Positions 4,341 through 11,174 of a stretch of 11,174 bases of DNA are shown here, one piece after another. Source of the DNA: DRVV01 sp038868255 (lineage in GTDB: Archaea > Thermoproteota > Bathyarchaeia > Bathyarchaeales > Bathycorpusculaceae); the NCBI GenBank assembly GCA_038868255.1, contig JAWCTJ010000046.1, forward strand, positions 1 to 11,174, in the 5' to 3' direction. The notes beneath the pieces were generated by a model that had not been told where the DNA came from, searched no databases, and was given only the letters and a program-made list of their open reading frames with translations. A program made the position numbers and the translations under genes. Positions within the stretch are counted from its first letter, which is position 1. Every line of letters starts with the position of its first letter.

Positions 4341-6056
4341 ATGGAAAAACAACAACTGAAAATCAGGAAGCTGCCTCCTTGTAGAGCAGCATGCCCAGCG
4401 CATGTAAACGTTCAAGCTTACGTTTCCCTCATTCAAAGGGGTAAATTTAAGGAAGCTGTAGAAATAATAAGAAAGGATCTGCCGTTCCCCGCCATCTGTG
4501 GAAGGGTTTGCTTCAGTCCCTGTGAGGATGCCTGTGCTAGAGTTAATGTCGATCAATCTGTGGCAATACGCGGCCTAAAGAGGCTTGTCGCGGACATCGA
4601 GCGTGAGCAGGGACGAGTGAAGGGCGAACGGGTTCCCAAAAAATACAGCGAAAAAGTCGCCATCATCGGCGCCGGCCCAGCAGGCCTCACCGCTGCCTAT
4701 GAGCTTGCTAAAATGGGTTACCCCGTGACTGTGTTTGAAAGAATGCCTGAGCCGGGAGGGATGATGCGTTACGGCATACCCAACTTTAGATTGGAAAAGT
4801 TTGTTGTAGCAAACGAAATTGCGTATATCCAGGATGTTGGCGTTGAAATCAAAACCGGTGTTGAATTTGGAAAAGACATAACGCTTGAAAGCCTCAGAGA
4901 GGAGGGTTACAAAGCCTTCTTCATAGCTATAGGCGCCCAGTTAGGAATGAAGCTTAACGTGCCTGGTGAGGAGCTTGAGGGTGTGATAAGCGCTGTAGAC
5001 TTCCTTAGGGCTTTAGCCACTGAAAAACCTTTGATTGTTGGTGAGCGGGTAGCGGTAATAGGCGGCGGCAACACCGCCATGGACGCTGCTAGAACGGCTA
5101 AAAAACTGGGCGCCAAAGAGGTTATGGTGCTTTATAGGCGTTCCCGCGAGGAAATGCCTGCGCATCCCCATGAGGTAGAATTAACCGAGAAAGATGGAGT
5201 GAAATTCCATTTCCTAGTTGCGCCCAAGAGGATTATCGGCGAAAACGGCCGGGTCAAGGCCATCGAGTGCATTAGAATGCGTTTAAGCGAGCCTGATGAA
5301 TCTGGCAGAAGACGCCCTGTCCCCATAAGCTTTTCTGAACATCAGTATGAGGTTGACATGGTTATCCCGGCAATAGGACAGGTCGCTGAGACTTCACTAT
5401 TGCCCCCGGAGCTGCTTAACAAGGATAAAGGGGGAGTGCCGGTAAAATATGACCCGCAGACGCTAGAGACAACGTTGCCCGGCGTTTTTGTCGGAGGAGA
5501 CCTAGCGACAGGTCCAGCCAGCATCATTGAGGCGGTGGGCGCTGGAAAGCGTGCCGCCATCTCCATTCACCTGTATTTGAGGGGTAGAGACCCAAAGGAG
5601 GGGCTTGACGAGACAATCGAGGAGGTCACGTGGGTTAAGGATTGGCGTAGGGTTGAGAAGAAAGCACGCAGGTATGACGCTCCAATAGAAAAACCCCGCC
5701 TAAGTCTTGAAGAAGCCATGGAGTATCTAACGCAGCTTAAGAGGAAAGCCAGGTTTGAGGCCTTCCGCTGTCTGGGCTGTGGGCCATGTGCTGAATGTCT
5801 AGCAGGTGTTGAACTCTGTGAGGGTGATAAAGCAGTTGTTGATGAGGGTAAATGTGTGGGCTGCAATGTGTGTTCAGTTATCTGCCCCGCCGGCGCCATC
5901 AAAAAGAACGATCGCGGTGTAGCTCAGGTTAATGAGGATCTATGTAAGGGATGCGGACTTTGTGCGGCAAGATGTCCTGAAGGTGCAATAACCATGAAGA
6001 AACTGTCAAATGAAACGATTATCGCCATGATTTCTGCTGCTTTGGAGGGAAGATGA
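4341..6056 (+). CDS. GltD/NfnL-like NAD(P)H:acceptor flavoprotein with C-terminal ferredoxin clusters
   Basis: 571 residues. The N-terminal DPYD/GltD-type iron-sulfur domain has C14, C18 and the run C53-x3-C57-x3-C61-x3-C65 (CGRVC..PCEDAC). The FAD Rossmann motif is GAGPAG (110-115), followed by the PGGMMRYGIPNFRL signature. A NAD(P)H Rossmann GGGNTAMDAAR begins at 241, followed by YRRSREEMPA; the family normally uses NADPH. Toward the C-terminus lies a Cys-rich stretch (477, 480, 483, 486, 493) and two [4Fe-4S] motifs (505, 508, 511, 515 and 535, 538, 541, 545). It probably passes electrons between NAD(P)H and the Hdr complex encoded downstream. It is not a simple glutamate synthase subunit, as no large GltB subunit is nearby. 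The frame is open back to a TTG at 4254, but the ATG at 4341 fits the family start and the promoter. Its stop overlaps the next start (ATGA). Confidence 0.88.
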   Translation: MEKQQLKIRKLPPCRAACPAHVNVQAYVSLIQRGKFKEAVEIIRKDLPFPAICGRVCFSPCEDACARVNVDQSVAIRGLKRLVADIEREQGRVKGERVPKKYSEKVAIIGAGPAGLTAAYELAKMGYPVTVFERMPEPGGMMRYGIPNFRLEKFVVANEIAYIQDVGVEIKTGVEFGKDITLESLREEGYKAFFIAIGAQLGMKLNVPGEELEGVISAVDFLRALATEKPLIVGERVAVIGGGNTAMDAARTAKKLGAKEVMVLYRRSREEMPAHPHEVELTEKDGVKFHFLVAPKRIIGENGRVKAIECIRMRLSEPDESGRRRPVPISFSEHQYEVDMVIPAIGQVAETSLLPPELLNKDKGGVPVKYDPQTLETTLPGVFVGGDLATGPASIIEAVGAGKRAAISIHLYLRGRDPKEGLDETIEEVTWVKDWRRVEKKARRYDAPIEKPRLSLEEAMEYLTQLKRKARFEAFRCLGCGPCAECLAGVELCEGDKAVVDEGKCVGCNVCSVICPAGAIKKNDRGVAQVNEDLCKGCGLCAARCPEGAITMKKLSNETIIAMISAALEGR

Positions 6057-6814
6057 ACATGGCGGATGAGCAGCCTAAGATAATATGCTTCATGTGTAAC
6101 TGGGTCTTCTGTGAAGAGGAGCTACGAGTTCCTGAAAATTTTAATATCCTCAGGGTTCCATGCATCGGCCGCATGGATCCCGTCCTGATTCTGGAGACCT
6201 TTGCAAACGGTGCAGACGGCGTCATGCTTGTAGGATGTAAGCCCGCGGACTGTCACTTTGTTGACGGCAACTTGCATGCAGAACGTGCAGTGAAAATGTT
6301 AAAGAATCTTTTGAGTCTATCCGGTTTAGGATCTGAGCGTCTAAGGCTTATTCTATTCTCGCCTCTTGAGGACAGAGATTTCAATAGGTACGCTAGCGAA
6401 TTCTCTGAAGAAATATGTGCTCTCGGACTTTCCCCGCTTAAAAATACTGAATCAGCCTTGAAGATCACCGCGAACATTATGGCCGCTAAAAATGCAGCAT
6501 CAGCCTTTAGGCTCAGGGTCCTACTGGGAAGGGAGGAGGAGCTGACAGAGCTTGAAAATGCCTATGGTGAAAGAATCTCGAAGGAGGAATATGACTCCAT
6601 GCTGGATGACATCATTAAAGCCGAGTTCATCCGATATAAAATACACTACCTCACCAGAGAGAAACCGCTTTCAGTTAGACAGCTGGCTGAAATACTGGGG
6701 CTGAAACCCTCCCTCGTCCTTAGGCATATTACGAACATGCGGAGGAAGGGCATGATAACGATGGACAGAGTTGAGGGTAACACCCCACTCTACAGGGCCT
6801 TGGAGGTGCATTAG
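6053..6814 (+). CDS. MvhD-like iron-sulfur protein fused to a winged helix-turn-helix
   Basis: 253 residues. Residues 8-135 match MvhD/FlpD, the [2Fe-2S] adaptor that feeds electrons into HdrA: CNW (15-17), RVPCIGR (C37), RMDPVLILETFANGADG, GCKPADCHF (C62, C67), GNLHAERAVK. The usual CNWC is altered: the second Cys is Val18, while new Cys occur at 12 and 20, and the segment before C37 is about seven residues shorter than in the other MvhD. Residues 135-200 are helical, and 203-250 form a winged helix (LSVRQLAEILGLKPSLVLRHITNMRRKGMI, given here as LSVRQLAEILG then KPSLVLRHITNMRRKGM). GGAGG at 6044-6048 serves the ATG at 6053 or the in-frame ATG at 6059. It lies between the NAD(P)H flavoprotein and HdrA, so it is a natural electron bridge. 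Whether the winged helix binds DNA or only proteins is open. Confidence 0.82.
   Translation: MNMADEQPKIICFMCNWVFCEEELRVPENFNILRVPCIGRMDPVLILETFANGADGVMLVGCKPADCHFVDGNLHAERAVKMLKNLLSLSGLGSERLRLILFSPLEDRDFNRYASEFSEEICALGLSPLKNTESALKITANIMAAKNAASAFRLRVLLGREEELTELENAYGERISKEEYDSMLDDIIKAEFIRYKIHYLTREKPLSVRQLAEILGLKPSLVLRHITNMRRKGMITMDRVEGNTPLYRALEVH
6802..6808 (+). promoter_or_regulatory. Shine-Dalgarno GGAGGTG deciding the HdrA start
   Basis: Located seven bases before the ATG at 6816 and inside the last codons of the preceding gene. The frame is open to an ATG at 6771, but those 15 extra residues have no ribosome site and precede the natural start of the FAD domain. Confidence 0.7.
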
Positions 6815-6815
6815 A

Positions 6816-9800
6816 ATGGCTGATGGAAAGGTCGGAGCTGTTTTAGTTGTCGGCGGAGGCGTTGCCGGCATACAGGCTTCCCTCGACCTGGCCGACTCAG
6901 GATTTAAGGTTTACCTTCTGGATGAGGCTCCAAGCATCGGCGGAGTGATGGCTCAGCTTGATAAGACATTTCCGACGAATGACTGCTCTATGTGTATTCT
7001 GGCGCCTAAGCTTGTTGCAGCGGGCCGGCATCCCAATATCACGTTGATAACTAACGCCGAAGTTGTGGCCGTGGACGGTCAACCTGGAAACTTCAAAGTT
7101 AAGATTCTGAAAAGAAGCCGTTACATAAACGAGGCTAAATGTAACGGATGCGGGCTTTGCGCCCAGAAGTGTCCCGTTGAAGCCATAGACACATATAATA
7201 AAGGCTTAACGGATAGGAGTGCAATATATGTCGAGTTCCCACAGGCTGTACCGCTAAGGTTTAAGATAGACCGTGAAAAGTGCATTGGCTGCAGAACCTG
7301 CCAAGAAGTTTGTAAGGCTAACGCGGTGGAGTATGACCAGAAGGACACGGAAGTCATTTTGAACGTGGGATCCATAGTGCTTGCTCCAGGATTCGAACCC
7401 TTTGACGCGCGCCTAAAAAGCGAGTACGGCTATGGTCGCTACCAAAATGTAGTCACAAGCATGGAGTTTGAGCGCATCCTGAACGCTTCAGGACCCTATG
7501 GCGGAGTTGTTCTAAGACCTTCAGACGGTGAGATTCCGCGGAAAATAGCCTTCGTGCAGTGCGTGGGCTCTCGTGACGCTCAGGTTGGAAACATTTACTG
7601 CTCCGCAGCATGCTGCATGTATGGAATAAAGGAGGCTATAATAGCCAAGGAACACGTGCCCACCAAGCTTGATTGCACAATGTTCTATATGGATATTCGA
7701 GCATATGGAAAGGAGTTCGACGCATATTACAAGCGTGCCCAAGAGGAGTACGGCATAAGATTTGTAAGATCAAGAGTTGCCCGGATAACCGAAGATCCAT
7801 CAACCGGAAACCTCCTTGTTCACTATGTTGGCGAGGATGAAACGCCAAGAGTTGAAGAGTTCGACATGGTTATCCTGTCAACCGGAATGAAGCCGCCTAA
7901 AAATTTTGAGAAACTCGCGAAAGTGTTTGGGATAAAGATTAACAAGTACGGATTCTGCGAAACAGACCCCTTCAAGCCGCTGGAAGCCTCAAGACCCGGC
8001 ATATACGTATGCGGCGCATTCAGCTCGCCGAAGGACATTCCTGAAAGTGTTGCTCAGGCTAGTGGAGCAGCAGCTAAAGCCATGTCAGTAATAGCTTCGG
8101 AAAGAGGCAAAATGGTGGCGTCCAAGGAGTACCCGCCTGAAACAGACGTTTCCTCAGAGGAGCCTCGCATTGGAGTTTTCATATGTCACTGCGGCATTAA
8201 CATAGGCGGGTTTGTGAACGTCCCAGAAGTTGTTGAATACGCTAAAAAGCTTCCAAATGTAGTTTACGCTGAGGGCAACCTATACACGTGCTCCGATGAC
8301 ACCCAGAAAAGGATAAGGGAGAAAATCCAGGAGCATCGTTTAAATCGGGTTGTGGTGGCGTCATGTACCCCTAGAACCCATGAGCCTTTATTCAGAGAAA
8401 CCCTCCGTGAGGCTGGTTTAAACCCCTACCTTTTCGAGATGGCGAACATCAGGGACCAGTGCAGCTGGGTGCACATGCACCAGCCTAAAGAAGCAACAGA
8501 GAAAGCCAAAGACTTGGTGAGGTCCGTTGTCGCCAAAGCCCGCCTTTTGAATCCTCTCAAAAATCCAACAGTGAAGGTTACCCCCTCGGCCCTCGTTATA
8601 GGCGGCGGCGTCTCCGGAATGACTGCAGCTCTTGAACTTGCAGCTCAAGGATTTGAAGTTCACCTCGTGGAGAAGGAGAAGGCGCTCGGCGGCCACCTTA
8701 GAAAGATTTACTATACCCTTGAAGGTAGAGACCCTCAAGAATTCTTGAATAAACTTGTAAAATCAGTTATGGAAAATGACAAAATACACGTTTACTTGGA
8801 CGCCGAAGTAACTGAGGTAAGCGGGTTCGTTGGAAATTTCAAATCAAAAATACTTCATAAGGGTGAAGAAAAACTTGTGGAGCATGGCGTTGTAATAGTT
8901 GCTGTCGGCGCGTCTGAATATAAACCTAAGGAGTATTTATATGGGCAGGACCCGCGAGTTATTACGCAGCATGAGCTTGAAGAGAAGCTGGCCAGAGGCG
9001 AGTTCAACGCCAAAAGAGTCGTTATGATTCAATGTGTCGGCTCTAGGAATGAGGAAAGACCTAACTGTTCAAGAATATGCTGCGGTCAAGCTGTGAAAAA
9101 CGCCTTGAAGATTAAGGAAGTTGATCCTGAAGCTGAAGTTTACGTTTTATACAAGGACCTTAGGACTTACGGGTTAATGGAGGAGTATTATCGCGAAGCT
9201 GCAGAGAAGGGTGTGCTATTTATAAACTATAATGACGCCCGCAAGCCGAGGGTTTCAAACGAAAAAGGTGAGTTGAAAGTGTCCTTCTGGGAGCCGGTGC
9301 TGAAGCAGGAGATCGAATTAAAACCGGACTATGTGATTCTAAGCGCGGCTACAATACCTAACCCTGACAACAAACGTGTCGCTGAAATGCTTAAAGTGCC
9401 CCTGACCAAGGAGGGCTTCTTCCTCGAGGCTCACATGAAGCTCAGGCCCGTTGACTTCCAGACCGATGGAGTGTTCCTCTGCGGGATGGCGCATTCACCG
9501 AAGTTCATAGAAGAAAGTATAGCACAGGCATGTGCAGCCGCCGCCAGAGCCGCAACAATATTGTCAAAGAAGTACCTTGAGATGGAAGGAATAGTGGCAA
9601 ACGTGAACGAAGATTTATGTAGCGGATGCAGAATTTGTGAATCTCTATGCCCGTACGGCGCGATTGAGATGACTGAAAAGGCCGGAAAGGTCGTGGCACA
9701 CGTCATCGAAGCCCTATGCAAGGGCTGCGGCGTATGCGGAACTGCATGTCCAACCAAAGCAATAACACTGGGGCACTTCACAACGGAGGAAATCCTCGCC

Positions 9801-9839
9801 CAGGTTAGAGCCGTGCTGAAGGAGATGATTACGGCATGA
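6816..9839 (+). CDS. hdrA: Double HdrA: two fused HdrA-type flavin modules with ferredoxin domains
   Basis: 1007 residues, against about 650 for common HdrA. Module 1 starts directly with the FAD Rossmann motif GGGVAG (13-18), then GGVMAQLDKTFPTNDCSMCIL, seen as GGVMAQLDKTFPT and DCSMCIL. It has the inserted ferredoxin (C109, 112, 115, 119 and C156, 159, 162, 166), FVQCVGSRD, YCSAACCMYG and GAFSSPKDIPE, and no C-terminal ferredoxin. Module 2 has the HdrA N-terminal domain (ICHCG, C457/C459; C492; ASCTPR, C517; DQCSW, C549), a second FAD motif GGGVSG (596-601) without the inserted ferredoxin, QCVGSRN and ICCGQAVK. It ends with two [4Fe-4S] motifs (C935, 938, 941, 945 and C968, 971, 974, 978). 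HdrA is the flavin hub where electrons are split between ferredoxin and HdrC/HdrB; this one may hold two FADs. The start follows the previous stop by one base, and the stop overlaps the next gene (ATGA). Confidence 0.92.
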   Translation: MADGKVGAVLVVGGGVAGIQASLDLADSGFKVYLLDEAPSIGGVMAQLDKTFPTNDCSMCILAPKLVAAGRHPNITLITNAEVVAVDGQPGNFKVKILKRSRYINEAKCNGCGLCAQKCPVEAIDTYNKGLTDRSAIYVEFPQAVPLRFKIDREKCIGCRTCQEVCKANAVEYDQKDTEVILNVGSIVLAPGFEPFDARLKSEYGYGRYQNVVTSMEFERILNASGPYGGVVLRPSDGEIPRKIAFVQCVGSRDAQVGNIYCSAACCMYGIKEAIIAKEHVPTKLDCTMFYMDIRAYGKEFDAYYKRAQEEYGIRFVRSRVARITEDPSTGNLLVHYVGEDETPRVEEFDMVILSTGMKPPKNFEKLAKVFGIKINKYGFCETDPFKPLEASRPGIYVCGAFSSPKDIPESVAQASGAAAKAMSVIASERGKMVASKEYPPETDVSSEEPRIGVFICHCGINIGGFVNVPEVVEYAKKLPNVVYAEGNLYTCSDDTQKRIREKIQEHRLNRVVVASCTPRTHEPLFRETLREAGLNPYLFEMANIRDQCSWVHMHQPKEATEKAKDLVRSVVAKARLLNPLKNPTVKVTPSALVIGGGVSGMTAALELAAQGFEVHLVEKEKALGGHLRKIYYTLEGRDPQEFLNKLVKSVMENDKIHVYLDAEVTEVSGFVGNFKSKILHKGEEKLVEHGVVIVAVGASEYKPKEYLYGQDPRVITQHELEEKLARGEFNAKRVVMIQCVGSRNEERPNCSRICCGQAVKNALKIKEVDPEAEVYVLYKDLRTYGLMEEYYREAAEKGVLFINYNDARKPRVSNEKGELKVSFWEPVLKQEIELKPDYVILSAATIPNPDNKRVAEMLKVPLTKEGFFLEAHMKLRPVDFQTDGVFLCGMAHSPKFIEESIAQACAAAARAATILSKKYLEMEGIVANVNEDLCSGCRICESLCPYGAIEMTEKAGKVVAHVIEALCKGCGVCGTACPTKAITLGHFTTEEILAQVRAVLKEMITA

Positions 9840-10273
9840 GCGCCCAAGAGAAGTTTGAGCCCAAAATTGTCGGTTTCCTATGTAACTGGTGTTCCTATGC
9901 AGGCGCAGATCTCGCAGGGGTAAGCCGCATTCAATACCCACCTAACATACGGATAATCCGCGTTATGTGTAGTGGAAGAATAGATCCCGTGTTCATCCTA
10001 GAAGCCTTCAAGAACGGCGCTGACGGCGTTCTCGTCGCCGGATGTCATCTTCCATCAGACTGCCACTACTTAAGCGGGAATTTCAAGGCGCTTAGGAGGG
10101 TAACTCTATTAAGGAGAATCATAAAAGAATTTGGCATAGAGCCTGAAAGGCTCAGACTGGAATGGATCTCCGCAAGTGAAGGGGATAAGTTCGCGGCTGT
10201 CGTACGGGACATGGTTGAGCAGATTAAAAAGCTTGGGCCAAGCCCATTAAAAATGAAGGAGGTTAAAGAATGA
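9836..10273 (+). CDS. mvhD: MvhD/FlpD-type [2Fe-2S] electron adaptor
   Basis: 145 residues, the normal length for stand-alone MvhD. It shows the full family pattern: FLCNWCSYAGADLAGVSR (C16, C19), RVMCSGRIDP (C45), a GCHLPSDCHY motif (C70, C76) and GNFKALRRV. In hydrogenase-linked complexes MvhD connects the hydrogenase to HdrA; no hydrogenase is encoded here, so its partner may be the GltD/NfnL-like protein, the winged-helix MvhD, or a subunit encoded elsewhere. The start overlaps the HdrA stop and the stop overlaps the HdrC start, both as ATGA, which argues for a fixed stoichiometric complex. Confidence 0.93.
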   Translation: MSAQEKFEPKIVGFLCNWCSYAGADLAGVSRIQYPPNIRIIRVMCSGRIDPVFILEAFKNGADGVLVAGCHLPSDCHYLSGNFKALRRVTLLRRIIKEFGIEPERLRLEWISASEGDKFAAVVRDMVEQIKKLGPSPLKMKEVKE

Positions 10274-10824
10274 GCCAGACACAGGAACAAGCTCCCTCCG
10301 TAATAAAGGCTGAGGAGCTAAATCCAAAATTTAAGTATGAAATCAGCAAGATGCCTGGCGCAGAGAAGATCATGGCCTGCTTCCAATGCGGAACCTGCAC
10401 CGCAGACTGCCCCATAGCCAAGTACAGCCAATTCTACAGACCTCGAAGGATAGCCCGTATGGTTCAACTCGGAATGAAGGAAAGGCTGCTATCCGATGAG
10501 GCGCTGTGGCTCTGCTCCTCCTGCTTTACGTGCGTAGACCATTGCCCACAAGGAGTGGAAATCGCAGGGATAGTGAGAGTTCTGCGCAACATGGCTGTAG
10601 CCGACAAGGCTGTTCTGCCGCTAGTCTACAGGGAGTTAGCAGCAAATCTGATGAAGAATGGTTACGTTTACGAAATTCCAGAGTCAAGACTGCAGAAAAG
10701 AGTTGAGTATGGTTTACCGCCTCTTCCAAAGCCAAACGTAAATGACGTCCTGAAAATCTTCGAGGTAACGGGATCTCTTAAGTTAATTGAAAAGGTTAAG
10801 ACTATTGAGAAGGTGAGGAGTTAA
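10270..10824 (+). CDS. hdrC: Heterodisulfide reductase subunit C (HdrC), second copy
   Basis: 184 residues with two [4Fe-4S] motifs: C37-x2-C40-x2-C43-x3-C47-P and C82-x2-C85-x2-C88-x3-C92-P. Compared with the first HdrC it has a longer N-terminus and shares LWLC/IWLC, RYxPRR-type and RVEYGLP landmarks. It carries electrons from the double HdrA to the HdrB that follows. GGAGG upstream (10258-10262) and the ATGA overlap with mvhD place it in the same transcript. The stop and the next start overlap as TAATG. Confidence 0.93.
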   Translation: MSQTQEQAPSVIKAEELNPKFKYEISKMPGAEKIMACFQCGTCTADCPIAKYSQFYRPRRIARMVQLGMKERLLSDEALWLCSSCFTCVDHCPQGVEIAGIVRVLRNMAVADKAVLPLVYRELAANLMKNGYVYEIPESRLQKRVEYGLPPLPKPNVNDVLKIFEVTGSLKLIEKVKTIEKVRS

Positions 10825-11174
10825 TGGCTAAATACCTGATTTTCACGGGATGCGTCATCCCATATAGGCTTTCAAGCTACGAAATTTCAGCTAGAAAAGT
10901 TCTTTCAAAACTGGGCGTAGAGCTTGTGGACATGCCTGACTTCAACTGCTGCGGATACCCGATGGACGTGATAAACCATGACCTAATGTTGACGCTTGCC
11001 GCCAGAAACCTATGCATAGCTGAAAGGGAAGGTTTAAACATGATGACCCTGTGTAACGGCTGCTCCTGCAGCCTTAATGAGACAAATAAGGCATTAAAGG
11101 AGGATAGGAAACTTCGAGAGAAAATCAATGGCTACCTTAAAGAGGTGGGAATGGAGTTTAAGGGCACAATAGAA
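10824..11174 (+). CDS. hdrB: Heterodisulfide reductase subunit B (HdrB), second copy, cut by window end
   Basis: The first 117 codons of a gene that runs off the window. The N-terminal five-cysteine motif is present: C10, C42-C43-G44, C77, C80, with an additional Cys at 82 (LCNGCSCS). It therefore can form the first non-cubane [4Fe-4S] cluster; the second motif lies beyond the window. Compared with the first HdrB, residues 13-36 are similar (YE.SARK.L.KLGVEL.D), but the stretch after the double cysteine differs (GYPMDV against APPPLQ). This is the region near the first cluster, so substrate preference may differ between the two. The start overlaps the HdrC stop by one base, with GGTGAGGAG just upstream. 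Confidence 0.92.
   Translation, partial: MAKYLIFTGCVIPYRLSSYEISARKVLSKLGVELVDMPDFNCCGYPMDVINHDLMLTLAARNLCIAEREGLNMMTLCNGCSCSLNETNKALKEDRKLREKINGYLKEVGMEFKGTIE

Noticed and set aside
5567..5902. Open frame of 111 codons on the minus strand opposite the GltD/NfnL-like gene
   Set aside because: Antisense to cysteine motifs of a well-supported gene; low-complexity Ser/Pro/Thr composition typical of a shadow frame.
9431..9847. Open frame of 138 codons on the minus strand opposite the HdrA C-terminus
   Set aside because: It lies antisense to the conserved ferredoxin domains of HdrA, resembles no family, and is explained by codon bias of the real gene.
1..11174. A sulfur-oxidising sHdr system, suggested by two HdrCB pairs and a GcvH-like gene
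   Set aside because: HdrA is long and electron-bifurcating in type, MvhD subunits are present, the GcvH-like protein lacks lipoyl lysine, and no lipoate assembly or sulfur-transfer genes are seen. The resemblance is recorded only as a clue to the origin of the GcvH-like protein.

Overview
The window looks like part of an archaeal genome, most likely an anaerobe of the Thermoproteota/Bathyarchaeia type. The lineage is inferred from gene content only. The archaeal signs are a PhoU protein with an N-terminal AbrB-type DNA-binding domain, TATA-like boxes at sensible distances upstream of genes, Shine-Dalgarno-led operons with ATGA/TAATG overlaps, and soluble heterodisulfide-reductase (Hdr) genes of the HdrABC-MvhD class. 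No hydrogenase, formate dehydrogenase, RNA gene, mobile element or CRISPR array is visible.

Layout. (1) 1-1440, plus strand: the tail of one Hdr operon, with the last codons of a probable mvhD, then hdrC and hdrB. (2) 1441-3231, minus strand: a small Cys-rich Hsp20/alpha-crystallin-like protein and an AbrB-PhoU regulator. (3) 3219-4203, plus strand: a two-helix DUF2061 membrane protein, then a fusion of a ribbon-helix-helix (RHH) DNA-binding domain with a glycine-cleavage H-protein (GcvH) fold in which the lipoyl lysine is replaced by methionine. (4) 4290-11174, plus strand: a tightly packed second Hdr operon. Its order is an NADPH:acceptor flavoprotein (GltD/NfnL type) with extra ferredoxin clusters, MvhD fused to a winged helix, a 1007-residue double HdrA, MvhD, HdrC and HdrB; the HdrB is cut by the window end.

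Likely joint function. In HdrABC-MvhD complexes, electrons enter through MvhD and HdrA, are split at the HdrA flavin between ferredoxin and HdrC/HdrB, and HdrB reduces a disulfide at two non-cubane clusters. Here the hydrogenase slot appears to be taken by the GltD/NfnL-like subunit. The second operon may therefore encode a soluble complex linking NAD(P)H, ferredoxin and a disulfide or other HdrB substrate, in either direction. The physiological partner cannot be read from the sequence. The two HdrC-HdrB pairs are clearly diverged paralogues and probably serve different complexes or substrates.

Most striking observations: the RHH-GcvH fusion that has lost its lipoyl lysine and lies between the two Hdr gene sets; the MvhD-winged-helix protein with rearranged cysteines; the unusual split of domains in the double HdrA; and the HdrA-like ferredoxin tail on the GltD/NfnL-like protein. 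No gene-free stretch exceeds 300 bases; the longest, 4204-4340 and 3482-3612, hold promoters.
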